This document shows, in pieces, positions 1-6,632 of a stretch of 11,255 bases of DNA. Origin of the DNA: an uncultured Blautia sp. (GTDB taxonomy: Bacteria; Bacillota; Clostridia; Lachnospirales; Lachnospiraceae); assembly GCA_900551715.1 (NCBI GenBank), contig URXG01000072.1, forward strand, positions 1 to 11,255, read 5' to 3'. The stretch's first letter is position 1; each line of letters starts with the position of its first letter. Position numbers and translations under genes: made by a program. The notes beneath the pieces are model-generated. The model saw only the letters and a program-made list of their open reading frames with translations, was not told the origin of the DNA and did no database searches.

Positions 1-262
1 CCATAACATCAACAGTTTTTAAACCATGAATTAAAGCAGCTTTTGTTGCAGTCTCAGCTGCCATCTGTGCTGCATAAGGGGTAGATTTCTTTGAACCTCT
101 AAATCCAAGACCGCCGGCACTTGCCCAAGAAAGAGCATTTCCTTCGTTGTCTGTCAGTGTAACAATGGTATTGTTAAATGAAGACTGGATATGTGCCTGT
201 CCATGTTCAACGTTTTTCTTAACACGACGTTTTGTAGTCGCTTTTCTGGTTGTCTTTGCCAT
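1..262 (-). CDS. rpsK: 30S ribosomal protein S11 (uS11), partial: C-terminus beyond the window edge
   Basis: S11 lies on the platform of the 30S subunit, binds 16S rRNA near the mRNA exit path and contacts S7. The 87 codons present start MAKTTRKATTKRRVKK (basic N-terminal tail) and continue through the family signatures HIQSSFNNTIVTLTD and GGLGFRGSKKSTPYAAQ. S11 is usually about 130 residues, so roughly a third is missing at the left edge; this is truncation by the window, not by mutation. The ATG at 262 is the expected S11 start. Its Shine-Dalgarno is poor: only AGGTTAG stands near it and AAAGGAAA lies about 17 nt away, unlike the strong sites of its neighbours. It follows rpsM after 53 nt and is probably co-transcribed with it. 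rpsD, rpoA and rplQ would be expected next, outside the window. Confidence 0.97.
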   Translation of the reverse strand, partial: MAKTTRKATTKRRVKKNVEHGQAHIQSSFNNTIVTLTDNEGNALSWASAGGLGFRGSKKSTPYAAQMAAETATKAALIHGLKTVDVM

Positions 263-315
263 CTTAAAACTAACCTACACTTTCCTTTATATTATCTCAA
301 TCTATATGTTACTAC

Positions 316-684
316 TTATTTTTTCTTATTTGCAACTGTTCTCTTAGGACCTTTACGTGTTCTGGCATTTGTCTTAGTTTTCTGTCCACGAACCGGGAGT
401 CCTTTACGATGACGGATACCTCTGTAGCATCCGATTTCCTGCAGTCTCTTGATATTCAGAGCGATTTCACGACGGAGATCACCTTCAACCATCATTGTTT
501 CATCAATGACAGCACTGATTTTCTTTACATCGTCGTCTGTCAGGTCTCTGACACGTGTGTCAGGGTTAACACCTGCCTGAGCAAGGATTTTGTCTGCGCT
601 TGCTCTACCAATACCATAAATATAGGTAAGGCCGATTTCGATACGTTTTTCTCTTGGTAAGTCTACACCAGCTATACGAGCCAT
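316..684 (-). CDS. rpsM: 30S ribosomal protein S13 (uS13)
   Basis: S13 sits in the head of the 30S subunit, contacts the P-site tRNA and forms inter-subunit bridges. The 122-residue product begins MARIAGVDLPREKRIEIGLTY and contains GIGRASADKIL (helix-hairpin type region), RREIALNIKRL, the conserved CYRGIRHRKGLPVRGQ segment and a lysine/arginine-rich tail ending NKKK; length and ends are full. The reading frame stays open upstream to 735, but I chose 684 because the family begins MARIAGV and because GGAGG (694-698) lies 9 nt before this ATG. It is the first gene of the rpsM-rpsK unit. It is preceded by a 301-nt gap carrying a promoter and a structured leader, which suggests translational control, possibly by S4 as in the E. 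coli alpha operon (inference). Confidence 0.98.
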   Translation of the reverse strand: MARIAGVDLPREKRIEIGLTYIYGIGRASADKILAQAGVNPDTRVRDLTDDDVKKISAVIDETMMVEGDLRREIALNIKRLQEIGCYRGIRHRKGLPVRGQKTKTNARTRKGPKRTVANKKK

Positions 685-899
685 GTACTGTTTCCTCCAT
701 TTTCTTTCTTTTGAAAGTCTTACTGTGTACACCACTTGCTGTCTCGCAAGGTGAAATGGGGTGCATCATAATAAGCTTCCTGCTTTTTAGTTTCCTAATT
801 GGGGTGCCTCGGTACAACACCCAGCCGCCTTGGCGTAAAGCGACCTTTCCGAAATGTGACCTCACGGTCACTGTTGCCTCTCGGTATTAGGCAATACAT
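685..899 (-). promoter_or_regulatory. Candidate structured mRNA leader upstream of rpsM
   Basis: From the predicted transcription start (about 899) to the rpsM ATG, the minus-strand RNA can form a row of compact hairpins that I could pair by eye. They are UUGCCU/AGGCAA (874-894), GUGACC/GGUCAC with a GUGA GNRA loop (856-871), GGGUGU/GCACCC (802-822), UUAG/CUAA with a GAAA loop (787-798), AAGC/GCUU (773-785), CACCUUGC/GCAA-GU-GGUG (730-753) and CUUUC/GAAAG (704-717). The first and third have nearly the same loop (AAUACCGAG and UGUACCGAG). GUGUAC (727-732) could pair with GUACAU (683-688) over the rpsM start codon, competing with the 3' arm of the 730-753 hairpin. I see no convincing gene here and no match to a riboswitch class I know. 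An S4-responsive alpha-operon leader is the favoured guess. Confidence 0.5.
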
Positions 900-905
900 G
901 CTTCT

Positions 906-934
906 TTAATAAAATATTAAAACAGTCCGAACAA
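906..934 (-). promoter_or_regulatory. Putative sigma-A promoter for rpsM-rpsK
   Basis: -35 TTGTTC (929-934), a 17-base spacer and -10 TATTAA (906-911), inside the rpmJ-rpsM gap. Each hexamer is only a moderate match (3/6 and 4/6). The layout copies the rpmJ promoter, including the 11-base block over the -35. The -10 lies inside a perfect AT palindrome, TTTAATA-TTT-TATTAAA (905-921). The predicted start, near 899, falls just before the first leader hairpin. Confidence 0.4.
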
Positions 935-940
935 CCCCTC
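930..940 (-). repeat. Direct repeat copy 1, GAGGGGTTGTT, over the rpsM -35 region
   Basis: The 11-base sequence GAGGGGTTGTT is identical here and at 1198-1208, 268 bases apart, one copy on each side of rpmJ. Both copies end in the proposed -35 element, and both are followed 17 bases later by TATTA. A shared promoter-upstream element is the simplest reading; a duplication footprint is the alternative. Confidence 0.6.
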
Positions 941-985
941 CGGGTGTATCAAACTGCAGCCGCACGTTTCACAAACTTCTGTCAA

Positions 986-1099
986 TCAACCCTGACGCTG
1001 TTTGTGTTTTGGATTTTCACAGATTACTCTGATAGATCCTTTTCTTTTAATGATCTTGCATTTTTCGCAGATCGGCTTTACAGATGATCTTACTTTCAC
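986..1099 (-). CDS. rpmJ: 50S ribosomal protein L36 (bL36), zinc-binding form, GTG start
   Basis: L36 is the smallest 50S protein and bridges 23S rRNA helices near the peptidyl-transferase region. The 37-residue product reads VKVRSSVKPICEKCKIIKRK, then the usual RVICENPKHKQRQG end. C11, C14, C27 and H32 form the CCCH zinc site of the C+ type. Translation starts at GTG, which the family often uses in place of ATG, preceded by a strong AAGGAGG. Its length and termini are normal. In most Firmicutes rpmJ follows infA directly; here about 6 kb separates them. It has its own promoter (1174-1202) and a 5' hairpin (1144-1166), so it is expressed independently of infA. Adk LID-type cysteines and this zinc form suggest zinc-replete versions of both proteins. 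Confidence 0.97.
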   Translation of the reverse strand: MKVRSSVKPICEKCKIIKRKGSIRVICENPKHKQRQG

Positions 1100-1143
1100 T
1101 GGAAATCCTCCTTTTCCGTAATATAGGCTTGAATCTGCAGTTC

Positions 1144-1166
1144 ATATACGCTCTATCAGCGCATAC
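1144..1166 (-). promoter_or_regulatory. 5' stem-loop of the rpmJ transcript
   Basis: GUAUGCGCU pairs with AGCGUAUAU around a GAUAG loop (9 bp including two G-U pairs). It begins at the predicted transcription start of the rpmJ promoter, so the mRNA would carry a hairpin at its extreme 5' end. It is probably a stability element; no U-tract follows, so it is not a terminator. Confidence 0.45.
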
Positions 1167-1173
1167 AACCAGT

Positions 1174-1202
1174 ATAATAACATTCCTTTTCGAAAAAAAC
1201 AA
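1174..1202 (-). promoter_or_regulatory. Putative sigma-A promoter for rpmJ(-rpsM-rpsK)
   Basis: -35 TTGTTT (1197-1202), a 17-base spacer and -10 TATTAT (1174-1179, 5/6), set in an AT-rich gap after the response regulator. TATACT at 1172-1177 is an overlapping alternative -10. It would restore expression of the distal ribosomal genes, which are cut off from infA by a terminator and the inserted cassette. Confidence 0.6.
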
Positions 1203-1208
1203 CCCCTC
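1198..1208 (-). repeat. Direct repeat copy 2, GAGGGGTTGTT, over the rpmJ -35 region
   Basis: Identical to 930-940; see that entry. This copy overlaps the -35 hexamer of the rpmJ promoter. Confidence 0.6.
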
Positions 1209-1242
1209 ATTTTAATTTTTTTTATTTTTTAATGTTATTTAC

Positions 1243-1275
1243 AAAAAAAATGTTCGACATGCTATTTTAATGTCG
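1243..1275 (-). terminator. Weak candidate terminator after the response regulator
   Basis: CGACAT (1270-1275) pairs with ATGTCG (1255-1260) around a 9-base loop that contains the response-regulator stop codon. AACA and then eight T (1243-1250) follow. The 4-base gap before the T-run and the short stem make it weak. An alternative small stem, ATGT-CGA-ACAT, abuts the T-run directly. It would end the inserted cassette. Confidence 0.35.
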
Positions 1276-1888
1276 TAACGATCAGTTTACTTTCCAGTGC
1301 AGCAGCGATCAGATCCTCTTTACAGCTATACCCAGCCCTGGCAATCATGTCCTGAAAATTCCACCGTACTCCTGATGTGGAACAGTTCATTTTTTTTGCA
1401 ATCTCTGAGTAAGACAGCCCACATATATAAAGCCGCAGCATTTCCAGTTGTCTGGGACTGATTTCCCCGCTTGTGACCCAGTTCAGTTCCACATTTGGAG
1501 TTTCATCTGGAAAGACATGTTCTCCATTAAGAGTTCTGAGTATCACATCACGAATCTCATCCTCACCATGATCCTTATACCAAAGACTGTCTGCACATCC
1601 GGTTTTCGCCCTCTCAAGTACTTTAGGATCGATCAGTGATGTTACAATAAGGATCTTCGTACCCGGATGTTCCTCCTTTATGGTCTTTCCCGCAGTCAGC
1701 CCATCGTGATTATGAAAGGTCTGCACATCCATCAATACCAGATCGATCCCTGCATAATTACAGATTTTTACTGCTTCGCGGGCATCACTGACCGTATCTA
1801 CCAGCTTGAATTCGGGATTTTGCAAAATAATATATTCAAAATATTTCTGCATGATTTTCTGATCTTCCACAATGAGTACCCTTACCAT
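1262..1888 (-). CDS. NarL/FixJ-type response regulator
   Basis: This DNA-binding response regulator of 208 residues has a receiver domain at residues 1-120. E8-D9 form the acidic pocket, D54 in LVLMDVQ is the phospho-acceptor, T83 is the switch residue and K105 the conserved lysine. A LuxR-type helix-turn-helix follows at about 142-205 (ISPRQLEMLRLYICGLSYSE, then EIAKKMNCSTSGVRW). The start at 1888 has an AAGGGAA ribosome site 8 nt upstream. It follows the histidine kinase by 38 nt, so the two form a cognate pair: the kinase phosphorylates D54 and the regulator then binds promoters. The likely target is the cassette's own promoter at 7055-7083, which is inference. The wing is unusual in having SGVRWNFQDM where most relatives have TVKNHLSNI. 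I cannot name the regulon. It is the last gene before rpmJ. Confidence 0.93.
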   Translation of the reverse strand: MVRVLIVEDQKIMQKYFEYIILQNPEFKLVDTVSDAREAVKICNYAGIDLVLMDVQTFHNHDGLTAGKTIKEEHPGTKILIVTSLIDPKVLERAKTGCADSLWYKDHGEDEIRDVILRTLNGEHVFPDETPNVELNWVTSGEISPRQLEMLRLYICGLSYSEIAKKMNCSTSGVRWNFQDMIARAGYSCKEDLIAAALESKLIVTTLK

Positions 1889-1926
1889 AGAATCATTCCC
1901 TTCGCATACTGAAGTAATCTGATATT

Positions 1927-3219
1927 TTATCTCTTTAACGGAAAATTTAAAAACAGGTAAAAAGCAGGTTCAAAAAATGTCTTCATTGTCCCATGTTCTG
2001 CTTCTACTGCTTTCCTTAATGCAGATAATCCCCCACCTTCTTTCGCATTTTTCAATGGCGGTTCACCATCATTGGTAATCTGGATCTGATATCCGTCCAT
2101 GTTTCTCTTTATTTCCACATAAACTGCAGTTCCATGTGCATGACGTGCACAGTTTGTCACACATTCACGGAGGGCGCGATCTGTAAGCCATCCATAAATC
2201 AGATCATCCGGATAATTACCCTGGATCTGAATTGATATTCCAAGTTCCCTTGCATGCTTTTTCGTATCCTCATACTGGTTTTCTTTATTATCGGCAGTCG
2301 AACTTGTAAGAATATAAACCTGCTGCTTTAGAGTTTCCAGCTGCACTCTCATATTGCCAGGTTCTTCTTTCTTTTCAAGAATTCTCCGTATGGAAAGAAG
2401 ACTTCTTCCGAAATTATCGTGTACCTTCATTTTCATAGCCAGCGTTTCCTGCTCGCGTATTTCATCGCCTATCTTTTCATACATTTCTTCTAGTTTTCGA
2501 TTCAACTGCTCTAACTTCTCATTATTACTTTTGATTTTTTCATTGTTGCAATATAATTCAGACACATTGATTGCAACAGTCTGTACATAACCTTTCAGAT
2601 CCGGCTCTTTAAGCTGATATTCCTGAAACATCCAGACGGAACCATCTGGTAAATAAAATACATTACTGTCAGAATTTAATTTTACAATATTTTTCTGAAC
2701 AGGTTCTGAATTTATAGCATTACGGAAAATCTTAAAATTCTGAAGATAATTTCCTGTCAGTATTCTGCATAATTCCTGCATTTTAACATTACTCAGTATG
2801 ATACGTCCAAGAGCATCCGAAAAGCAGACACCACAGGGAACATTATTTACAGCTTCGTAAACAGACCATGGTGACAACGTATTGTTACATTCTTTTTGTT
2901 CCCTGCGAATAGCCAGAATCAGATAAACCGTCAACAGAATTACTGATATTACAAGTGCATATATTGGTAATGAATACAATATCGGCTTGTATGAAAGAGT
3001 ATCCTGCCGACGCTGGTGATCACTCAACAGGCACACCATAAAAAGACATGAAGCAAACAGCCATACGGAAGATACTGCAATTTTCCATTTTCCTGCTGAA
3101 CGCATAATTCTGGAAAACAACAGGATAAATTCAAGGATCAGACATATTTCCATAAGGATCATTAGAAGATTTTGTAATATCATGGTGTCTTTTATGAAAC
3201 CGGACATCGAATAAACCAT
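1927..3219 (-). CDS. Membrane sensor histidine kinase, NarX/DesK (HisKA_3-like) type
   Basis: This 430-residue kinase has three hydrophobic helices (about 17-38, 46-65 and 80-104). A PAS-like sensor region follows (about 118-215; PCGVCFSDALGRIILSN), then a coiled coil (222-262), the phospho-acceptor segment MKVHDNFGRSLL with H267, and a short HATPase domain. In that domain RECVTNCARHA (351-361) is the N-box, TNDGEP (382-387) the D-box and GGGLSAL the G-box, so it looks catalytically intact. Start 3219 is set by AGGAGG (3227-3232) with a 7-base spacer. This makes the gene overlap the 3' end of the preceding pseudo-kinase gene by 28 nt, implying translational coupling and perhaps a joint complex. 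The downstream NarL-type regulator is its expected partner. The signal is unknown. The sensor lies mainly in the membrane and cytoplasm, with no large external domain. Confidence 0.9.
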   Translation of the reverse strand: MVYSMSGFIKDTMILQNLLMILMEICLILEFILLFSRIMRSAGKWKIAVSSVWLFASCLFMVCLLSDHQRRQDTLSYKPILYSLPIYALVISVILLTVYLILAIRREQKECNNTLSPWSVYEAVNNVPCGVCFSDALGRIILSNVKMQELCRILTGNYLQNFKIFRNAINSEPVQKNIVKLNSDSNVFYLPDGSVWMFQEYQLKEPDLKGYVQTVAINVSELYCNNEKIKSNNEKLEQLNRKLEEMYEKIGDEIREQETLAMKMKVHDNFGRSLLSIRRILEKKEEPGNMRVQLETLKQQVYILTSSTADNKENQYEDTKKHARELGISIQIQGNYPDDLIYGWLTDRALRECVTNCARHAHGTAVYVEIKRNMDGYQIQITNDGEPPLKNAKEGGGLSALRKAVEAEHGTMKTFFEPAFYLFLNFPLKR

Positions 3220-4517
3220 TCCTGTTCCTCCTGCTGTATCAAAAGATCAGGTCTCTCTGCCAGAAAATCACGAATATCTGCCAGACATACCACATGCACA
3301 GAAATCTGCAGTTTTTCTTCAATCTGAGTCACACGGAAAAAGATCGAATTCACTACATCAAATAATTGTTCAATCAGCCATTCAAAAAAATCATAACATC
3401 TCAGAACATCATCTGCATGAAGCATTTTTTCTTTATCCTGTACAAAATAAGCTGCCCGGATCTTACATAATTTCAGATTTTCGCAGGATTCCGCCAGACT
3501 TTGCTTCAGGTCAGCCATAGTCAGGGAATCTCCTTGTGAGCTGTATCTGGTAAGCACAAGATTTTTTCTTCGTTTCAGATAAGTTCCCACTACCACTATC
3601 TTACTCAGAAGCATATCACATTCCTCTCTTGAATCTGTCTGTTCAATTTTCTTCATATACATAGAAAGCAATTCATACTGTCTGTAAGTCTGATCCTGTA
3701 TCATGTTCAGCAGACGATTCTGTTCTTCTAGTTTTCTCCTTGCGGCTTCTTTCTGATATGTCATCTGCAAAAGCTGATTTCGTTCCGTTAATTCCTCCTG
3801 CTGTTCCTGAATGTCCTGATACTGGTCAAGCAGAGCGGAAATATCTTCCGTCCAGAATAAATGACCACCTTTTACAGGAATATGCTTGATCAAAATTCCA
3901 TTTTCCTGCATTAAAGATCCTGCGATCACACATTCACGCATATCTTTAGAAAGCTCCGGAAAATTTCCTGTATAATAATAACGCTGAAAAGTTTCATCTG
4001 TGATTTCTGCATCAAGACTGCCTGTTGACTGAAATAATTCAAAATAACGACTATTTGTAGGAATCAGTCCACACAGGATACAGCCTTGAAAAATAGCAGC
4101 TATACAAAGGCAGCAGATTGCTGTCAAATCTCCTGCAATGGCACTGAGAAAAGGCAGACGAAGAATATTTCCAATGTTCCATCCCAAAAGCACGATACCC
4201 GGTATTACCGGAAACCAGAAACGTTTTTTGCCGGATGTTTTGCTTCTACGAACAAGTATCACGTCCATTGCACTGAGACAAAATATGATCCATATCTGAA
4301 TGATCAGAAAAAGAAAACCGTATCCATAACTATTGTCCGAATAAGGTGGTTTCAGATAGAACCTGAAAACCTGCTGATGCAGATCATTTGTAAATACACA
4401 TATGACCAGTACTGCTGCAAAAACCAACAACAAAACATGATTTTTTCTAATTTTAGAATTTTCCTTTTCTTCCAGAAGCAAAGCCGCATTCAAACCTAAT
4501 GTCGGAATCAGGAGCAT
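3192..4517 (-). CDS. Multi-pass membrane sensor with degenerate kinase tail (7TM histidine-kinase-like), probably 5'-truncated
   Basis: The open frame codes 441 residues from the only in-frame ATG. About five hydrophobic segments fill 1-155 (roughly 1-16, 28-43, 67-89, 101-115 and 124-152). A cytosolic linker follows, then a long coiled coil (about 228-292) and a C-terminal part (295-441) with YELLSMYMKKI, KIVVVGTYLKRRKNLVL and LRCYDFFEWLIEQL. This resembles the dimerization helices and shell of a histidine kinase, but I see no H-box and no N, D or G ATP-binding motif. I therefore call it a pseudo-kinase. The start is suspect: ATG 4517 has no Shine-Dalgarno and falls inside a membrane helix. 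The frame continues upstream as HICWYLYYLP to a TGA at 4572, with no usable start codon. It probably lost its first membrane helices next to the TPM gene. It overlaps the active kinase gene by 28 nt. Confidence 0.65.
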   Translation of the reverse strand: MLLIPTLGLNAALLLEEKENSKIRKNHVLLLVFAAVLVICVFTNDLHQQVFRFYLKPPYSDNSYGYGFLFLIIQIWIIFCLSAMDVILVRRSKTSGKKRFWFPVIPGIVLLGWNIGNILRLPFLSAIAGDLTAICCLCIAAIFQGCILCGLIPTNSRYFELFQSTGSLDAEITDETFQRYYYTGNFPELSKDMRECVIAGSLMQENGILIKHIPVKGGHLFWTEDISALLDQYQDIQEQQEELTERNQLLQMTYQKEAARRKLEEQNRLLNMIQDQTYRQYELLSMYMKKIEQTDSREECDMLLSKIVVVGTYLKRRKNLVLTRYSSQGDSLTMADLKQSLAESCENLKLCKIRAAYFVQDKEKMLHADDVLRCYDFFEWLIEQLFDVVNSIFFRVTQIEEKLQISVHVVCLADIRDFLAERPDLLIQQEEQEWFIRCPVS

Positions 4518-4585
4518 CGGAAGATAATACAGATACCAGCAGATATGTGCTTTTGTTACTGTTCGTTTCGTTCACAGTAACCTGA

Positions 4586-5428
4586 TCAGAACTTACCGCT
4601 GGTTCCACCATGGGACCGTCCGGAAGAGCTTGTGTGAGATGAGCTTCCACCTGAACCAGAAGAAGCAGATGAGCTGCTTTTTTCATTTTTAATTGTTCTT
4701 TGAGTAACAATTCTGTTGACAAAACTGTCCGTTGATCTTTGCAGTGACAATGAACCACTGCGTTCATAGGCTTTCGCGGATTCCTGTTTTTTCACAGATT
4801 TCAGATTTCCGGATTTTCTTTTAACTATTCCAAATGAAATAAGAAAAGCGACAACTAAATCTGTATAGAGCCAAAATGGAGATACCTTTTCCTTTGGCAT
4901 ATTACCAACATCGTATGGTTCACCGGTTGCTGCCTGTCGCAGGAAATCATCACACTGATCCGCAAAACAATTAAATGCCTTTGCATACTCTCCTCTGCTG
5001 AGTTTACTCTGGAATTCACCTCTGATATATTCAAGCCCTGCATCTGTAAAAGCTGTCGTATGACTGTAACCATAAGTTGAAATCGCCCATTCTCTTTCAC
5101 CCATGCTGATCAGAAGAAGAAGACCATCATCATTTTCTCCATATCCGTATCCGTTGTAATCATAATAGTCATCCGCATACGCTTCGACGGTTTTGCCTTC
5201 CAGCGAGTTGACGGTGACAATACCCACTTCATTTTTATATCTCTGGCTGATGTCTTCAAGTTTGTCTAACAGCACACTGCTTTCTTCTTCTGTCAGCAAG
5301 CAGGCTTCATCTACAAGAAGTGGTTTCTGACGTTCTGACGGAATCTCAGAAGCCATTACCGGACATATAAGGATAAATATCCAGAGAACAGAAAGCAGGC
5401 TGTACCATATTTTCTTTTTTATTTTCAT
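4586..5428 (-). CDS. TPM-domain membrane protein (YgcG/YdjH-like)
   Basis: This 280-residue protein is exported and membrane-anchored. A basic, hydrophobic signal peptide occupies 1-26 (cleavage near VMASE). A TPM domain follows (about 36-165) with LVDEACLLTEEE, a tyrosine/glycine stretch around 84-97 and the core NDDGLLLLIS (99-108). A membrane helix lies at 185-202. A basic linker leads to a Ser/Gly-rich tail that ends GRSHGGTSGKF, a typical end for this family. TPM domains are tied to photosystem II repair in plants and to envelope or stress functions in bacteria; the exact activity is unsettled. AGGAGGG lies 10 nt before the ATG. It follows the zinc-ribbon gene by 18 nt. This pairing matches ydjG-ydjH of the B. 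subtilis pspA operon, which supports an envelope-stress role. Confidence 0.88.
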   Translation of the reverse strand: MKIKKKIWYSLLSVLWIFILICPVMASEIPSERQKPLLVDEACLLTEEESSVLLDKLEDISQRYKNEVGIVTVNSLEGKTVEAYADDYYDYNGYGYGENDDGLLLLISMGEREWAISTYGYSHTTAFTDAGLEYIRGEFQSKLSRGEYAKAFNCFADQCDDFLRQAATGEPYDVGNMPKEKVSPFWLYTDLVVAFLISFGIVKRKSGNLKSVKKQESAKAYERSGSLSLQRSTDSFVNRIVTQRTIKNEKSSSSASSGSGGSSSHTSSSGRSHGGTSGKF

Positions 5429-5446
5429 TTTATCTGTTCCCTCCTG

Positions 5447-6544
5447 CTACATTAAAAACAAACACTTCAGACCATACAGCACGCCCCAGATAAGGAGTGT
5501 ACGTATTCCTACAGATTTCCAGAACCTTGATCTGTCGATTGGCAGATCACCAACCATCTTTCCGGTCTGACCATTCATTGCGAAGATGAATTTTTTTCCT
5601 TTCCAGGTCGTATTAAGAATCCATACAGGATACATTGCATACCAGTAACTTGCGTTATGTATCTGTACATTGCTTTCTTTTACAGATGTACCACCATTAT
5701 ATCCTCGAACAGTCTTTCGGAAAGCCTGTTCTGTGCAGACCCGTATTCTCTCTCGCGCTCTGTCTATACGTTCTTCCACATTGACATCATAACGATCAGC
5801 GATGTATCCTGCCAGGTAAGCCTGCTGAAAAGGTACTGCTTCATGGAAATCATAAGGTTCAATTGATTCCATCAGTGTATCATCCATTTTTTTTGAACCA
5901 TCTGCGGGTACATGATCAAAACTTATTGTTCCCTCTCGACAGACCTGATAGATCTCGCGAGTTGTATACTCAGTATCACCTGATCTGGAAACGTGAACTT
6001 TTTCTGCCTCATATATTATCCGGGCATCTACATCTACATCAAACAGCCAAAATGGAATATATATACCCTTGATCTCATCCACATGGTTTTCTTTTTTGAA
6101 TACTTTTGGAAGAAATTTCTTTCCCTGAAGATGCTTATGGTAATTTTCTTTGGCAGCTTTTTTATCCAGTTTGAACGGAATGATATAATCTGGTTTCAGA
6201 TCTCCTGAAAACTGGCCTTTTATTGTTATTTTATTATTGCAGAATGGGCATGTTGTTGCCCCTGTTGTTTCATCGGCTACAATCTCACTTCCGCAGGACT
6301 GGCAGCTATAAACACGCATACCCTTTATCTCATCATTCTGCCATTGCCCGGTACTCATTGAATACCAGTTTTCTGCAGAATCTGTCTTTTTGTTCATCTG
6401 TGTATCTTCAATGTCCTGTGTACGCTGAAATTCGTCAACCGTCATCTCTGTATCACAATATGGACATTTCATATGCTGAGATTTTGAATCAAATACCATT
6501 GCACCACCGCAGGATGGACACTTATATTCTATGATATCAGACAT
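5447..6544 (-). CDS. Double zinc-ribbon membrane-anchored protein (TFIIB-type ribbon, YdjG-like)
   Basis: The 365-residue product has a first zinc ribbon at C9-x2-C12 and C27-x2-C30 (YKCPSCGGAM, MKCPYCDTEM). A second ribbon is at C81-x2-C84 and C99-x2-C102 (SCQSCGSEI, TCPFCNNKI). A long conserved cytosolic domain follows, containing PDYIIPFKLDKKAA, FLPKVF, GIYIPFWLFDVDVDA and YPVWILNTTWKGKKFIFAMN. One hydrophobic helix ends the protein (about 344-362). Such proteins are often labelled PriA-like or TFIIB-like from the ribbon alone. Nothing here indicates DNA unwinding, and the C-terminal anchor argues for a membrane scaffold, as for B. subtilis YdjG. I start at 6544 rather than the in-frame ATG at 6553, because AAGGGGGA directly abuts the latter and is properly spaced from 6544. 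It is followed 18 nt later by the TPM gene. Confidence 0.85.
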   Translation of the reverse strand: MSDIIEYKCPSCGGAMVFDSKSQHMKCPYCDTEMTVDEFQRTQDIEDTQMNKKTDSAENWYSMSTGQWQNDEIKGMRVYSCQSCGSEIVADETTGATTCPFCNNKITIKGQFSGDLKPDYIIPFKLDKKAAKENYHKHLQGKKFLPKVFKKENHVDEIKGIYIPFWLFDVDVDARIIYEAEKVHVSRSGDTEYTTREIYQVCREGTISFDHVPADGSKKMDDTLMESIEPYDFHEAVPFQQAYLAGYIADRYDVNVEERIDRARERIRVCTEQAFRKTVRGYNGGTSVKESNVQIHNASYWYAMYPVWILNTTWKGKKFIFAMNGQTGKMVGDLPIDRSRFWKSVGIRTLLIWGVLYGLKCLFLM

Positions 6545-6568
6545 ATACTGCATTCCCCCTTTTCTGTT

Positions 6569-6609
6569 GCCGATTGCTGTTCACTGTATTTTTGTAAACA
6601 GCAGCCGGC
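6569..6609 (-). promoter_or_regulatory. Long intergenic stem-loop inside the cassette operon
   Basis: GCUGUUUAC pairs with GUGAACAGC (9 bp, one wobble) around a 9-base loop. After a 3-base imperfect region the stem extends by GCCG/CGGC. It lies between the small ribbon gene and the YdjG-like gene. No U-tract follows on the minus strand, so a processing or mRNA-stability element that adjusts the levels of the two genes is likelier than a terminator. Confidence 0.5.
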
Positions 6610-6632
6610 TTTTCACAGATTCTTTTATGTTC

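Noticed and set aside
605..871. Minus-strand 88-codon open frame across the rpmJ-rpsM gap
   Set aside because: Its 3' part overlaps rpsM in another frame, it has no proper ribosome site, and its composition (Trp, Arg and Cys-rich, low complexity) does not look like protein. The stretch is better explained as structured leader RNA.
685..985. Known riboswitch or T-box in the rpmJ-rpsM gap
   Set aside because: I compared it by eye with cyclic-di-GMP, TPP, glycine, THF, ZTP, fluoride and guanidine riboswitches and with the T-box signature and found no matching core; none is appropriate before rpsM.
4453..4767. Minus-strand 104-codon open frame spanning the TPM 3' end and pseudo-kinase 5' end
   Set aside because: Considered as the missing N-terminus of the pseudo-kinase reached by a frameshift. 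Its sequence is an out-of-frame reading of the Ser/Gly-rich TPM tail and shows no membrane helices.
5447..6544. PriA-type helicase annotation for the double zinc-ribbon protein
   Set aside because: There are no Walker or helicase motifs; only the CxxC ribbons are shared, and the C-terminal membrane helix argues against it.
6569..6614. Stem-loop in the cassette as an intrinsic terminator
   Set aside because: No T-run follows on the transcribed strand; only TTTT occurs on the opposite strand, where there is no gene.
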